A stretch of 64,000 nucleotides of DNA from an uncultured Thiohalocapsa sp. GTDB taxonomy: Bacteria > Pseudomonadota > Gammaproteobacteria > Chromatiales > Chromatiaceae. Shown in pieces: positions 41,805 to 51,692 of the stretch. The stretch lies in assembly GCF_913063425.1 (NCBI RefSeq), contig NZ_CAJXYK010000001.1, forward strand, positions 124,001 to 188,000. Reading direction: 5' to 3'. A program made the translations under genes and the position numbers. Under the pieces are notes generated by a model. The model saw only the letters and a program-made list of their open reading frames with translations. It did no database searches and was not told where the DNA came from. How positions within the stretch are numbered: position 1 is the stretch's first letter; every line of letters starts with the position of its first letter.

Positions 41805-42995
41805 CTATCTCATGGGCGCGGTCGCGTCGCAGTCCATGCCCTGCTCGGCCAGCATCCGCTCGATGGTCTCCGTCTCCGGGATGCGCAACCGGCGGGCGTC
41901 GGCGAGGGCCTCGCAGAGCAGTGTGTTGGCCTCGACGCGGTCGCCGTCGGCGGCACGCTGCAGGAGGGCGAGCGCGATGTTCGCGCGGGTGATCAGCAGC
42001 GAGTGGACATCGCCGAGGCGCTCGAAGACGGGCAGCGCCTCCTCGCGGCGGATTCGCAGGGCCGCATCCAGCTCGCCGCGGGCCTGGAGCACGTCGGCGA
42101 TCTTGCCCTGGGTGATGGCGACCTCGCGCACGTCGCCGAGGCGCTCGAAGACGGGCAGCGCCTCCTCGCGGCGGATGCGCAGCGCCGCGTCCAGCTCGCC
42201 GCGGGCCTGGAGCACGTCGGCGATCTGGCCCTGGGTGATGGCGGCCGAGCGCACATCGCCGAGGCGCTCGTAGACGGGCAGCTCTTCCTCGCGGCGGATG
42301 CGCAGTGCCTTGTCCCACTCCCCGAGGTCCTCGTACAGCGTCGCCAGCTCATCCAGCAGCGGCAGCCGCAGGTCATCGGGCGGCGGCGGGTCCTCGGCCA
42401 GGTAGGCCCGCAGCTCCGCGATGCGCCGGCTGCGCTGGGCGAGGCTGCGGTTGTCGATGGCCGCGTCGAAGCGCTCCGGTGCCGGCCGCGGTTCGTCCGG
42501 CGCGGCTTCGAACGCGAAGACGCCGCTGCGCCAGGCCCAGAGGTCCGGTGCCAGGTCCGGCAGCCGGCTCACCTGCTCCGGCGTCAGCCAGAGCAGCAGC
42601 CGGGCCGGGGCGCGCTCGGCGATGGCCTCGCGGCGGATGTTGAGCGCCCGCCAGCGCGGGTCGGTGAGCCAGGCGTCGGCGCCGGTGATGTGGATGGCGT
42701 CGTGATCCGCGGCGAGCGTGGCCAGGACCGCCTCCAGGGCGGGCACGTCGGCCGGGTCGTCCGGCGCGAGGCGCAGCCGCGCCGGACGCAGTCGCCTGCC
42801 TTCCAGCACCTCGTCGATGCGGGCGATCAGCAGCTCCCGCAGGCGCTCGTCGCGGCAGTCGAGGATGAGCAGCTGAAAGCGGCTGCCGTAGCAGAGGTCC
42901 TTCAGCAGGCGCTGGAAGTCCGGGATGTGCTCCGGCGCCAGCTCGGTGGCCGCGCGGTGGCGGTCGAGGTGGAAGCGGTGCGCGTCGTCGGTCAC
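41805..42995 (-). CDS. TPR-repeat protein B with shared N-terminal domain
   Basis: A 396-residue protein starting at GTG 42995, 16 bp after the stop of the ATPase gene. Residues about 1-190 are an alpha/beta domain (HIPDFQRLLKDLCYGSRFQLLILDCRDERLRELLIARIDEVL..LRLAPDDPADVPALEAVLAT..ARLLLWLTPEQVSRLPDLAPDLWAWRSG). It is clearly paralogous to the N-terminal domain of the protein at 44590-46278 and lacks a P-loop. About 200-360 are 40-residue TPR units (EWDKALRIRREEELPVYERLGDVRSAAITQGQIADVLQARG...) repeated nearly exactly. TPRs bind protein partners. The C-terminus (LLCEALADARRLRIPETETIERMLAEQGMDC) also matches the paralogue. Last gene of a TPR / ATPase / TPR module. Confidence 0.82.
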   Translation of the reverse strand: MTDDAHRFHLDRHRAATELAPEHIPDFQRLLKDLCYGSRFQLLILDCRDERLRELLIARIDEVLEGRRLRPARLRLAPDDPADVPALEAVLATLAADHDAIHITGADAWLTDPRWRALNIRREAIAERAPARLLLWLTPEQVSRLPDLAPDLWAWRSGVFAFEAAPDEPRPAPERFDAAIDNRSLAQRSRRIAELRAYLAEDPPPPDDLRLPLLDELATLYEDLGEWDKALRIRREEELPVYERLGDVRSAAITQGQIADVLQARGELDAALRIRREEALPVFERLGDVREVAITQGKIADVLQARGELDAALRIRREEALPVFERLGDVHSLLITRANIALALLQRAADGDRVEANTLLCEALADARRLRIPETETIERMLAEQGMDCDATAPMR

Positions 42996-43011
42996 AGCGA
43001 TCCGCGAGCGG

Positions 43012-44349
43012 TCAGTTGCCGGTCTCGGCCGCGGCCTCGGCCGCCCGCGCATAGCCCTCCAGCGTGCGCACCACCGGATGGCTGCGGCGCCAGGTGCCGT
43101 CGTTGTACTCCAGCAGGGCCAGGTTGTAGAGCAGGCGGCGGGTGCGCTCGTCATTGCCGGCGTGGATGCCGTCGCGATCGATGCCGGCGAGCAGGGCGTA
43201 GTCGTCCGGCGCCAGGAAGCGGCGGTACTCGGAGGCGAGCTGGCGGACGGCGGCGTCCACGGTGGCGGCGTCGATGCAGTCGTCCTCGGCAAACTCGCAG
43301 CAGAGCTTGAGCAGCCGCAGCAGCTCCCGCGGGTGGCCGCCGCAGGCCTGCACCAGTCGCTCGATGTCGTCATCGGTGGCGAACAGCGTACGGTCGGCGC
43401 GCCGCAGCAGGATGTCGCGCACCGCGCGCATCCCGGCGTCACAGGGCGTCCCGTTGCGCTCGGCGAGCTTGATCATCGGCAGCATCAGGTCGGCGTCCAG
43501 CTTGCCGGCGAGGTTGCCCTCGTACTTGAGGCTCAGGGGCGCCGTGTAGACCACCAGGGTCTCGATGGCGAGCAGCTGTTCGGCGTCGTGCACGAAGAAC
43601 AGGCGGGTGTCCTCGCCGCGCAGCTTGTCGGTGCCGTCGATTATGAACACGACGCGGCTGCCGTTGCCGGTGTCGCGCAGGGCGTCCTCGGCCCGCTGGA
43701 TGAGGGTGTTGAAGGCCGCCGCCAGCTCGCCGAAGCTGTTGCGGATGACGCGGCGCAGCTCGTCCTTGTAAGTGGCGTTGGCCTTGAAGGCGGCGGTGAA
43801 GCTGGCGAAGAGCTTCACCAGGCCGGGGATGCCGCCCTTGCCCGCGGCGCCGGTCTTGATCTCCGTGCGCAGCTCCCTGCCTGCCTCGGTGGTCAGCACG
43901 CGCTCGCTGAACCAGGCATCCAACGGCGCCAGCGCATCGGTGCCGAGGTCCACACCCGCGACATCCAGCCGGTGGAGCAGGGCGCGGGCCATGGCCATCA
44001 GGGTGTCGGCGTACTGGAGGTTGTTGCGGTCCAGGTCCTTGGTGATGTCGAGCTGGACGATACAGAAGCGCCCGGGGCCTTCAAGCTGGGTCGCATAGTG
44101 CAGCAGCTCCGTGGTCTTGCCGCTGCCGGTGTGGCCGAAGAAGAGCACATGCTTCTGCCGCGGCGGATACATGCGCCCGTCCGCCAGCAGCAGCCCGAGC
44201 TTGCGCGCGAGGCGGTCCAGCGTGCGCTGGCTGCCGCGGGCCTCGCGGGTGTCCACGTAGCGCGGGTCGTCGGGGCCCAGGGGCTCCTCGTACTCGATCT
44301 GCTGGAGGACCTCCAGGATGTCCGATGGTGGTCGATAGCTCTCGGTCAT
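43012..44349 (-). CDS. P-loop ATPase (AAA/STAND-like) with C-terminal helical domain
   Basis: A 445-residue protein. Walker A KHVLFFGHTGSGKTTELLHYA is near residue 75, and SRVVFIIDGTDKLRG near 230 is the Walker B/acidic loop. The core otherwise resembles AAA or ORC/STAND-type NTPases (FVHDAEQLLAIETLVVYTAPLSL, sensor region, then RLVQACGGHPRELLRLLKLCCEFAEDD, a typical lid helix). The last 130 residues are helical, ending LLYNLALLEYNDGTWRRSHPVVRTLEGYARA, probably a winged helix. The two flanking genes on the same strand encode TPR proteins that share an N-terminal domain, so the ATPase probably works with them. The biological role is unknown. Confidence 0.82.
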   Translation of the reverse strand: MTESYRPPSDILEVLQQIEYEEPLGPDDPRYVDTREARGSQRTLDRLARKLGLLLADGRMYPPRQKHVLFFGHTGSGKTTELLHYATQLEGPGRFCIVQLDITKDLDRNNLQYADTLMAMARALLHRLDVAGVDLGTDALAPLDAWFSERVLTTEAGRELRTEIKTGAAGKGGIPGLVKLFASFTAAFKANATYKDELRRVIRNSFGELAAAFNTLIQRAEDALRDTGNGSRVVFIIDGTDKLRGEDTRLFFVHDAEQLLAIETLVVYTAPLSLKYEGNLAGKLDADLMLPMIKLAERNGTPCDAGMRAVRDILLRRADRTLFATDDDIERLVQACGGHPRELLRLLKLCCEFAEDDCIDAATVDAAVRQLASEYRRFLAPDDYALLAGIDRDGIHAGNDERTRRLLYNLALLEYNDGTWRRSHPVVRTLEGYARAAEAAAETGN

Positions 44350-44589
44350 GGGCTGAGCGCGGGCCTGGGCTACGATGCACGCATGTTACGGGTGCCGGGC
44401 GCCGCCGGCCAAGGCTGGGCTGGTCCGGCGGCGCGGCGCGGTGACCGACCAGACACCGAACGGAGCCCAGACGCCGCAGCCCGGATGCAGCGCAGCGGAA
44501 TCCGATTCGGAGTTGGCTCAGGGGCTCTGGCGCGCTTGTACGGGCCGGATTGGCCTGCCGACCCCCTGTACGGCTGCGGGCGCCGCGGG

Positions 44590-46278
44590 TTACGGGCTGC
44601 CGTCGGCCGGCGCGGTGCCTGCGCAGTCCATGCCGTGCTCGGCGAGGAGCTCTTCGATGCGCCCGGCTTCAGGCACACGCAGCCGGCGGGCGTCGGCGAG
44701 GGCTTGGCAGAGCAGGTGCTTGGCCTGCGTGCGGTCGTCCGCGGCATTGCGGCGCAGCAGCGCGAGGGCGATCTTGGCACGGCAGACGAGCAGGGAGAGG
44801 GCGTCGCCCAGGCGCTCGTAGACGGGCAGCTCCTCGGTGCGGAGCATCCCGAGCGCCGCGTCGATGTCGCCGCGCTCCAGGAGCACATCGGCAATGGCGC
44901 CGGAGGCGCGGGCGACGTGCTGGGCATCTCCCAGCTGCTCGAAGGCCGCCCGGACTTCCTCGTAGGCGCCGAGCGCCGCGTCCAGCTCGCCGCGGGCCTG
45001 GAGCACATCGCCGATCTTGCCCTGGGTGATGGCCACCGCATGCAGGTCGCCCAGGTGCCGGTAGGCGGGCAGGGTCTCCTCACGGCGGATGCGCAGGGCT
45101 GCGTCCAGCTCGCCGCGCTCCTGAAGGGCGTCGGCGATCTTGCCCTGGGTGATGGCAGTGGCGCGCGCGTCGCCGAGGCGCTCGAAGACGGGCAGCTCTT
45201 CTTCACGGCGAATGCGCAGTGCCGCGTCGAGCTGGCCATGGGCCTGATACAGGTCAGCGATCCTGCCCTGGGTGACGGCCGCCGCGTGTGCATCGCCCAA
45301 GCGCTCGTGCAGCGGCAGCGCCTTTTCGGCGCGGATCGCCAAGGCCGCGTCGGCCTCACCGCGGGCCTCGTGCACGTCGGCCAGGGTGCCGTAGAGGGCC
45401 GCGAGATCGCTGGCCCGTCCGAGCTGCGCCATCGCCGGAATGCACTGCTCGCGCAGCAGCGTCAATGCCTCCGCGAGCGCACCGCGGCTGATCTGGATGT
45501 CGGCGAGCTGCCGCAGCGTGTCGGAGATGGCATGCGCATCGCCGAGCCGCCGGCGCAGGGGCAGCTCCTCATCGCGGACGAGCCGCAGGAGATTGTCCCA
45601 CTCGCCGAGGTCGCGATAGTGCTTCGCCAACGCTTCCACCAGCGGCAGCCGCGCTTCATCCGGCGCTGGCGGGTCGTGCGCGAGAGCACCTTGAAGCTCC
45701 GCGATGCGGCGGCTTTGCGTGGCGAGGCACCGGCCGCCGATGCGGACCGGGACCTGCATCGGCGCCGGTCGCGGCTGCCCTGCCGCCGGCTCGAACCGAA
45801 AGGTACCGGAGCGCCCGGAACAGAGCCTGGGCATCAGCGTCGGCAGGCGGCGCACCTGCGCCGGTGTCAGCCAGAGGATGACCCGCGCCGGCGTCCCCGC
45901 GGACAAGGACGCGAGCTGGACATCCAGGGCGCGCCAGCGGGTGCTCGGCAGCTCGGCGTCCGGGACGAGCAGATGCAGGGCGCCCTGGCCGGCGGCGGTG
46001 GCGGCAAGTGCCGTCTCCAGCGCCCGGGGGGCGTCGGCGTCGTCAGGTGCCAGTGGCAGCCGCATGGGGTGGATTCCACGCGCGCCGAGGAACCGGTCGA
46101 GGTGGGCGATGAGCGTCTCCCGCAGGGATTCGTCGCCGCATTCGACGATCAGCGCCTGGGTGCGGCTGTCATCGCAGAGGGCTTGCAGCAGGCGCTGGAG
46201 ACGGGGGATGTGCTCCGACGCCGGCGCGGCGACCGCCCGGTCGGGATCAGCTTGGCATTGTGGCGTGTCTATCGCCAT
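44590..46278 (-). CDS. TPR-repeat protein A with shared N-terminal domain
   Basis: A 562-residue protein. Residues about 20-205 repeat the domain of TPR protein B (HIPRLQRLLQALCDDSRTQALIVECGDESLRETLIAHLDRFL.., ARVILWLTPAQVRRLPTL). About eight 40-residue TPR units follow (consensus AALRIRREEELPVFERLGDARATAITQGKIADALQERGELD), some almost identical at nucleotide level, then the same terminal LLCQALADARRLRVPEAGRIEELLAEHGMDC. It starts at ATG 46278, 110 bp downstream of tRNA-Thr, and precedes the ATPase by 240 bp. It is likely a partner or effector scaffold of the ATPase. Confidence 0.82.
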   Translation of the reverse strand: MAIDTPQCQADPDRAVAAPASEHIPRLQRLLQALCDDSRTQALIVECGDESLRETLIAHLDRFLGARGIHPMRLPLAPDDADAPRALETALAATAAGQGALHLLVPDAELPSTRWRALDVQLASLSAGTPARVILWLTPAQVRRLPTLMPRLCSGRSGTFRFEPAAGQPRPAPMQVPVRIGGRCLATQSRRIAELQGALAHDPPAPDEARLPLVEALAKHYRDLGEWDNLLRLVRDEELPLRRRLGDAHAISDTLRQLADIQISRGALAEALTLLREQCIPAMAQLGRASDLAALYGTLADVHEARGEADAALAIRAEKALPLHERLGDAHAAAVTQGRIADLYQAHGQLDAALRIRREEELPVFERLGDARATAITQGKIADALQERGELDAALRIRREETLPAYRHLGDLHAVAITQGKIGDVLQARGELDAALGAYEEVRAAFEQLGDAQHVARASGAIADVLLERGDIDAALGMLRTEELPVYERLGDALSLLVCRAKIALALLRRNAADDRTQAKHLLCQALADARRLRVPEAGRIEELLAEHGMDCAGTAPADGSP

Positions 46279-46387
46279 TGCGGCAGCGGCTTCGGCGGAC
46301 GGTCATCCAGAGGCCACAGCCTAAGCGCGCGCTGACGGTTGAGCCAATGGTGCGTAAGCCAGGGGCCGGACTGCGAGGAGACTGCAA

Positions 46388-47178
<791 letters not shown>

Positions 47179-47293
47179 GGGCTCGACCCCGGAGCGGTTT
47201 GCGTCGAGTATTGCGGAGTCAGGCGCTGCGTCGGGGGCGCGGGCGTGCTGGATCGGTACCAGCCCCCCGGCCCCAGCCCCCAGCCCCCAGCCG

Positions 47294-48397
47294 TCAGGCG
47301 CGCATGGCCTCCAGCGCGTAGGCCGACGGCGGCAGGATGGCGTCGCGGCCGAGCAGCAGGTCGGCGAGGAGCCGCGCCGACGCGGGGCCCGTCACCAGCC
47401 CGTTGCGGAAGTGCCCGGCGTTGACGTAGAGCCCCTCGGCGCCGGGATAGGGGCCGATGTAGGGGATGCCGCTCGGCGAGCCGGGCCGCAGGCCGGCCCA
47501 ATGGTCTTCGATGGGGGTGCGCTTCAGGAGCGGGAACATGGCCGTGGCGATGCGGTAGAGCTCTTCCTTGGCCTCTGCGGTGGTACGCTTGTCGAAGCCG
47601 GCGTCTTCCAGGGTGCTGCCGATGAGCACGCGGCCGTCGCGGCGCGGGATGACATAGCGCTCCCGGTACAGCGTCAGGTGGCGGATCTGCCCGGGCTTGG
47701 CGTAGAACAGGATCATCTGCCCGCGCACCGGGCGGATGTCCGGCTTGCGGCCGAGCTTGGCCAGCAGTTCCGCGGTCCAGGCGCCGGTGCAGACCACGAC
47801 CCGGTCCGCGTCGATGTCGCCGGCGCGGGTGCGCACGCCCTGCACCCTGCCGTCTGTCACGCGCAGCTCCAGTACCTCCTCCTGCTCGCGGATAGCGACC
47901 TTGGGCTCGATGGCGGTGCGCAGGGCCTTGGTGAGCCTGGGGTTGCGGATCTGGCCGATCTCGCCGAGCCAGAGCGCCTCGCGCACGTCCGTCTGCAGCC
48001 CGGGCTCCTTCTCCGTGATCTGGGCCTGGGTCAGGGTGTCGATCTGCACCTGCTCGGCTGCGGCCCAGGCCAGCGCGTCGGCGTGCTCCTCCGGGTCCAG
48101 GATCAGGAGCCCGCTGGTGCTGTACTCCGGGTCGATGCCGGTGGTCTCGAAGAGCTCGGTGCAGAGCGTCGGGTAGACCTGCTGGCTCCAGCGGGCCAGC
48201 GCCGTCACCGGCCCGGCGAAGCGCCAGGGATAGAGCGGCGAGAGGATGCCGCCGCCGGCCCAGCTCGCCTGCTGGCCCGTGTCGCCCATCTCCACCAGGG
48301 TGACGGCGGCGCCTGCGGCGCTGAGCTCGCGGGCGGTCATCAGGCCGATGACGCCGCCGCCGATGACGAGGATGTCGGAGCCTGTGGTGTCGCTCAT
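47294..48397 (-). CDS. thiO: Glycine oxidase ThiO
   Basis: A 367-residue flavoprotein of the D-amino-acid-oxidase family. N-terminal DILVIGGGVIGLMTARELSAAGAAVTLVE is the FAD Rossmann fold; GQQASWAGGGILSPLYPWR, VRGQMILFYAKPG and the C-terminal HWAGLRPGSPSGIPYIGPYPGAEGLYVNAGHFRNGLVTGPASARLLADLL are ThiO-specific segments. It oxidises glycine to dehydroglycine for the thiazole moiety of thiamine in aerobic organisms. No other thi genes are adjacent. It starts at ATG 48397, 83 bp after the ispH stop on the same strand, so it could share that transcript. Confidence 0.9.
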   Translation of the reverse strand: MSDTTGSDILVIGGGVIGLMTARELSAAGAAVTLVEMGDTGQQASWAGGGILSPLYPWRFAGPVTALARWSQQVYPTLCTELFETTGIDPEYSTSGLLILDPEEHADALAWAAAEQVQIDTLTQAQITEKEPGLQTDVREALWLGEIGQIRNPRLTKALRTAIEPKVAIREQEEVLELRVTDGRVQGVRTRAGDIDADRVVVCTGAWTAELLAKLGRKPDIRPVRGQMILFYAKPGQIRHLTLYRERYVIPRRDGRVLIGSTLEDAGFDKRTTAEAKEELYRIATAMFPLLKRTPIEDHWAGLRPGSPSGIPYIGPYPGAEGLYVNAGHFRNGLVTGPASARLLADLLLGRDAILPPSAYALEAMRA

Positions 48398-48480
48398 ACG
48401 GGTGTCGGTAAGGCCTGGTTTGGGCGTCGAAGGGCTTGCCGGGGACGGTCGTGGGCTGACGCGGCGCGGGTGCGCGCGGC

Positions 48481-49431
48481 TCAGCCGGCGGGGCCTGTGG
48501 CTTGTTGCAGCTCCTTGGGCAATGCGAAGGTGACGTTCTCGCGGATGCCGGACTGCTCCTCCACGGCCCCGGCGCCCCAGTCCTTGAGGCGCTGGATCAC
48601 CTGCTCCACCAGCAGCTCCGGTGCCGAGGCGCCGGCGGTGAGGCCCACCCGGGCGCCATTGGTGAGCCACTCGCGGCGGATGTCGTCGGCGCCGTCGATG
48701 AGGTAGGCGGGCTTGCCATGCTTTTCGGCCAGCTCCCGCAGACGGTTGGAGTTGCTGCTCGTCGTGGAGCCCACCACCAGCACCAGGTCGGCGCGCTCGG
48801 CCAGGTCCCGCACCGCGTCCTGGCGGTTCTGGGTGGCGTAGCAGATGTCGCTCTTCTTCGGGCCCGTCAGCTTCGGGAAGCGCTCGCGCAGCGCGTCGAT
48901 GATGCCGGCGGTGTCGTCCACCGACAGCGTGGTCTGGGTGACATAGGCGACCCTGTCGGGGTCGAGGACCTGCAGCGCCGCGACGTCGTCCAGGTCCTCC
49001 ACCAGATGCATACGCCCGCCGTCGGCGGCGCACTGGCCCATGGTGCCCTCCACCTCCGGATGGCCGCGGTGACCGATGAGCACCACATCAAAGCCCGCCT
49101 TGCAGTGCCGGGCCACCTCCAGGTGCACCTTGGTCACAAGGGGGCAGGTGGCGTCGAACACCCGCAGCCCCCGCTCGGTGGCCTGGGCGCGCACGTCCTG
49201 GGAGACGCCGTGGGCGCTGAAGACACAGACGGCGCCTTCCGGCATCAGTCCGATGTCGTCCACGAAGACGGCGCCGCGGGCCTTGAGGTCCTCCACCACA
49301 TAGCGGTTGTGCACCACCTCGTGGCGCACATAGACGGGCGGGCCGAACAGCTCCAGCACGCGCTCGACGATGTCGATGGCGCGGTCCACGCCGGCGCAGA
49401 AGCCGCGGGGGTTGGCGAGCAGGATATCCAT
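48481..49431 (-). CDS. ispH: 4-hydroxy-3-methylbut-2-enyl diphosphate reductase IspH
   Basis: A 316-residue protein, the usual length. The three cysteines for the 4Fe-4S cluster are visible in [14 protein letters not shown] (residue about 12), [12 protein letters not shown] (about 96) and [11 protein letters not shown] (about 197). Also present are [22 protein letters not shown] with the catalytic Glu, [11 protein letters not shown] and [11 protein letters not shown] for substrate binding. It makes IPP and DMAPP in the last step of the MEP pathway, feeding quinones and other isoprenoids. A different open frame to 49629 is rejected because ATG 49431 gives the conserved [14 protein letters not shown] start. 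Confidence 0.97.
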   Translation of the reverse strand: MDILLANPRGFCAGVDRAIDIVERVLELFGPPVYVRHEVVHNRYVVEDLKARGAVFVDDIGLMPEGAVCVFSAHGVSQDVRAQATERGLRVFDATCPLVTKVHLEVARHCKAGFDVVLIGHRGHPEVEGTMGQCAADGGRMHLVEDLDDVAALQVLDPDRVAYVTQTTLSVDDTAGIIDALRERFPKLTGPKKSDICYATQNRQDAVRDLAERADLVLVVGSTTSSNSNRLRELAEKHGKPAYLIDGADDIRREWLTNGARVGLTAGASAPELLVEQVIQRLKDWGAGAVEEQSGIRENVTFALPKELQQATGPAG

Positions 49432-49656
49432 GGGTGAGGGGGTCTCGGGGCTTGCGTCTTGTCCGACTGGTTGGCTGTGGATTCTAGCAGCCGTGCGGCG
49501 CCTGCGAAGGCCGGCGTGCGAAGTGCGGCGACGGGGCGCCTCCAACCCGGGAGGCGCATGCAACCGGGGCGATCTGCGGCCACACCACGGGGCGAGCGCC
49601 GTCGATCCTGTCGTCGCGCCAGGCACCACCCGCCACGCAGTTCTCCCGTCGCCCTC

Positions 49657-50499
49657 TCACCCCGTCCGGAACGCAATCCAGAACTTCCGCAGCGGCGTCA
49701 GCCCGATGCGCTGATCCACCACCGCGAGCCCGCTGCGCTGAAGCTCGTCCAGCAGCGCCTGATGGATGCGCTGCTGGATGCGCAGCGCCCGGGGCAGTCC
49801 GGCCATCGGCAGAGTCGGCGCTTCGCTGCGCAGCGCCGCGGCCTCCGGCGCCAGCAGATCGGGCAGGCGATGGCGGTGCTCGGTACCGGCCAGGGCCTCG
49901 TGGCTGAGCCCGGCGGCGGTGACGGCACCCGTCGCCAGCACGGTGCGGTCTCGGCGCAGGAGCAGGCCCGCATCCCGCAGCCGGCGCACGCCGGCGCACC
50001 AGCCGCCGGCGCGGCGGGCGGCGGTGAGTGTGTCCGCATCACGCTCGCCGTGGGCGCGGGCCATGAGCTCGAAGAGGGCGCCCAAGTCGTGTGCGTCGAC
50101 GGCGCGCAGGGCCGTCGTGTCCGCCGGGCGCTGGCGGCGCAGCGCCTGCTCCACGCCGTCGGCCATGGCGAGGAAGGGCGCCGCCGGCAGTGCCTCGCCT
50201 GAGTTGCCGGCGTCAAGCGCCGCCCTCAGCACATGGCTCAGTGGGTGGCGCGGGGCGCCGTCCAGGGTGCGGCGGATCTCGTCCCGCCACCAGTCGAGCT
50301 TGAGGCGGGCCACGCCCGGGTCCGAGACCTCGTCCAGGATGGCCCGCACCGCGTGCCGCCAGCCGGCGAGCGCCGCCAAGGCGTCGCGCCGCTCGGCGGG
50401 AGCGAAGCGCACGGCGTAGTACAGGCTGGAGCCGGGCGGCGTGGCCCGGTTGGGAAACAGCCAGTCGGCGCTGCCGGCTGGGGTGTCGGACGCAGTCAT
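49657..50499 (-). CDS. Squalene/phytoene-synthase-like protein
   Basis: A 280-residue protein of the squalene/phytoene synthase fold: SSLYYAVRFAPAERRDALAALAGWRHAVRAI, the first motif only as LDEVSDPGVARLKLDWWRDEIRRTL and later LGALFELMARAHGERD. The two DxxxD motifs of active synthases are incomplete, as in the non-canonical group (EVSDPGVA type) that includes the NDUFAF6-like proteins. Activity is therefore uncertain. It lies 158 bp before ispH is reached on the same strand and starts at ATG 50499. It may act in isoprenoid or respiratory-complex biology. Confidence 0.78.
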   Translation of the reverse strand: MTASDTPAGSADWLFPNRATPPGSSLYYAVRFAPAERRDALAALAGWRHAVRAILDEVSDPGVARLKLDWWRDEIRRTLDGAPRHPLSHVLRAALDAGNSGEALPAAPFLAMADGVEQALRRQRPADTTALRAVDAHDLGALFELMARAHGERDADTLTAARRAGGWCAGVRRLRDAGLLLRRDRTVLATGAVTAAGLSHEALAGTEHRHRLPDLLAPEAAALRSEAPTLPMAGLPRALRIQQRIHQALLDELQRSGLAVVDQRIGLTPLRKFWIAFRTG

Positions 50500-50575
50500 G
50501 GCGGCGGGCAGTAGGACGGAAACGGCAAGGCAATGACGGGCGCTGGCGGTGCAGGGAGCGCCCCGGCGGCTGCGC

Positions 50576-51286
50576 TCAGGCGGCCCGGGGTGGACGCGAC
50601 GGCGGGGCTGTCGGTGGGCGGTCGCCGGCGAGCCAGTCGAGCACCGCCAGCGGATGCTCGGCGAGCCCGTCCGCACCCCACTCCCGCGGATGGCTTTCCG
50701 TGCCGAGATAGCCCCAGCCGGCGGCGAGGGTGGCCATGCCGGCGGCACGCCCGGCCAGGATGTCCCGGGCATCGTCGCCCACGTACCAGCAGCGGGCAGG
50801 GTCCAGGCCCAGCAGTGCGCAGGCGTGCAGCAGCGGGTCCGGGTGCGGCTTGGGGCGGGCTGCGGTGTCGCCGCTCACCACACAGGCCGGGGTGGGCCGG
50901 GGGTCCATGGCCGCGAGCAACGGCTCCGTCAGCCAGCCCGGCTTGTTGGTGACGATGCCCCAGGCGAGGCCCTGGTCCAGCAGCCGCTGGATCAGGGCTT
51001 CCATGCCGTCGAAGGGTCGCGTATGGCAGCAGATGTCGGCGGCGTAGAGGGCGAGGTACTCGGCCCGCAGCGCGGCGAACGCCGGGTCCTCCGGTGTCAG
51101 GTCGAAGCCGAGCTTCAGCAGGCCGCGGGCGCCGTGCGAGACGTGCGGGCGGATCAGCGCCGGCGGCAGCGGCGGGCGGCCATGGCGCGCCAGCAGCTGG
51201 TTCAGCGCCGCACCCATGTCGGCGGCGGTGTCGGCGTAGGTGCCGTCAAGGTCGAAAAGGACGGCTGCGTAATCGGCTTGGTGCAA
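50576..51286 (-). CDS. gph: Phosphoglycolate phosphatase (Gph)
   Basis: A HAD-superfamily phosphatase of about 236 residues: AAVLFDLDGTYADTAADM (nucleophile and acid Asp), RPHVSHGARGLLKLGF, WGIVTNKPGWLTEPLL, ARPKPHPDPLLHACALL and WYVGDDARDILAGRAAGM are all in order. It has the cap of subfamily IA. No ATG fits the start; the TTG at 51286 gives LHQADYAAVLFDLDG with GGGGAG upstream. With unlinked GlcDEF it completes the salvage of 2-phosphoglycolate. ubiG, often next to gph in gammaproteobacteria, is nearby but separated by a secreted-protein gene on the opposite strand. Confidence 0.88.
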   Translation of the reverse strand: MHQADYAAVLFDLDGTYADTAADMGAALNQLLARHGRPPLPPALIRPHVSHGARGLLKLGFDLTPEDPAFAALRAEYLALYAADICCHTRPFDGMEALIQRLLDQGLAWGIVTNKPGWLTEPLLAAMDPRPTPACVVSGDTAARPKPHPDPLLHACALLGLDPARCWYVGDDARDILAGRAAGMATLAAGWGYLGTESHPREWGADGLAEHPLAVLDWLAGDRPPTAPPSRPPRAA

Positions 51287-51692
51287 TCTTGTCCGCTCCC
51301 CACGGTGCTTGCGGTCGAGCCGGGCTGGGGCCCGTACGCTCCAGCACCCGACAATGCAGCGCCGCACAGGCTATCTCAAGCCACCCGCCCCGCTGTGCGT
51401 TACCGGTGATCGGCGCAGACCGATCTGCTGTGAGCGATGTGTCGGGAATTGGATGAGCTCGCAGTCGGGCCGGCAAACAGCGATTGCTGCGTGGGGCCCC
51501 ATTTTTACTCGTTTCCGGGCTATTGGCCAGCGAGCAGCTATGGTGTTGTACAGGGCCTATGCATTTTGCAGGTATCCTGGGCGAAGCTGTCGTGAGGCTC
51601 AATGAGATGAAGTTGTCCCGCCAGCGATTATGTCTCAATGGAGTCCGCGATGGGGCTTCCGGATCTCATCTTTTGCGACAGGAGTATCCGCG
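51287..51692. other. 406-bp divergent intergenic region, no gene
   Basis: Between the gph start and the secreted-protein start. Moderately AT-richer than the flanks (TTGTACAGGGCCTATGC at 51545 onward). It presumably holds promoters for both directions, but no clear -35/-10 pair or palindrome can be named. Confidence 0.5.
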
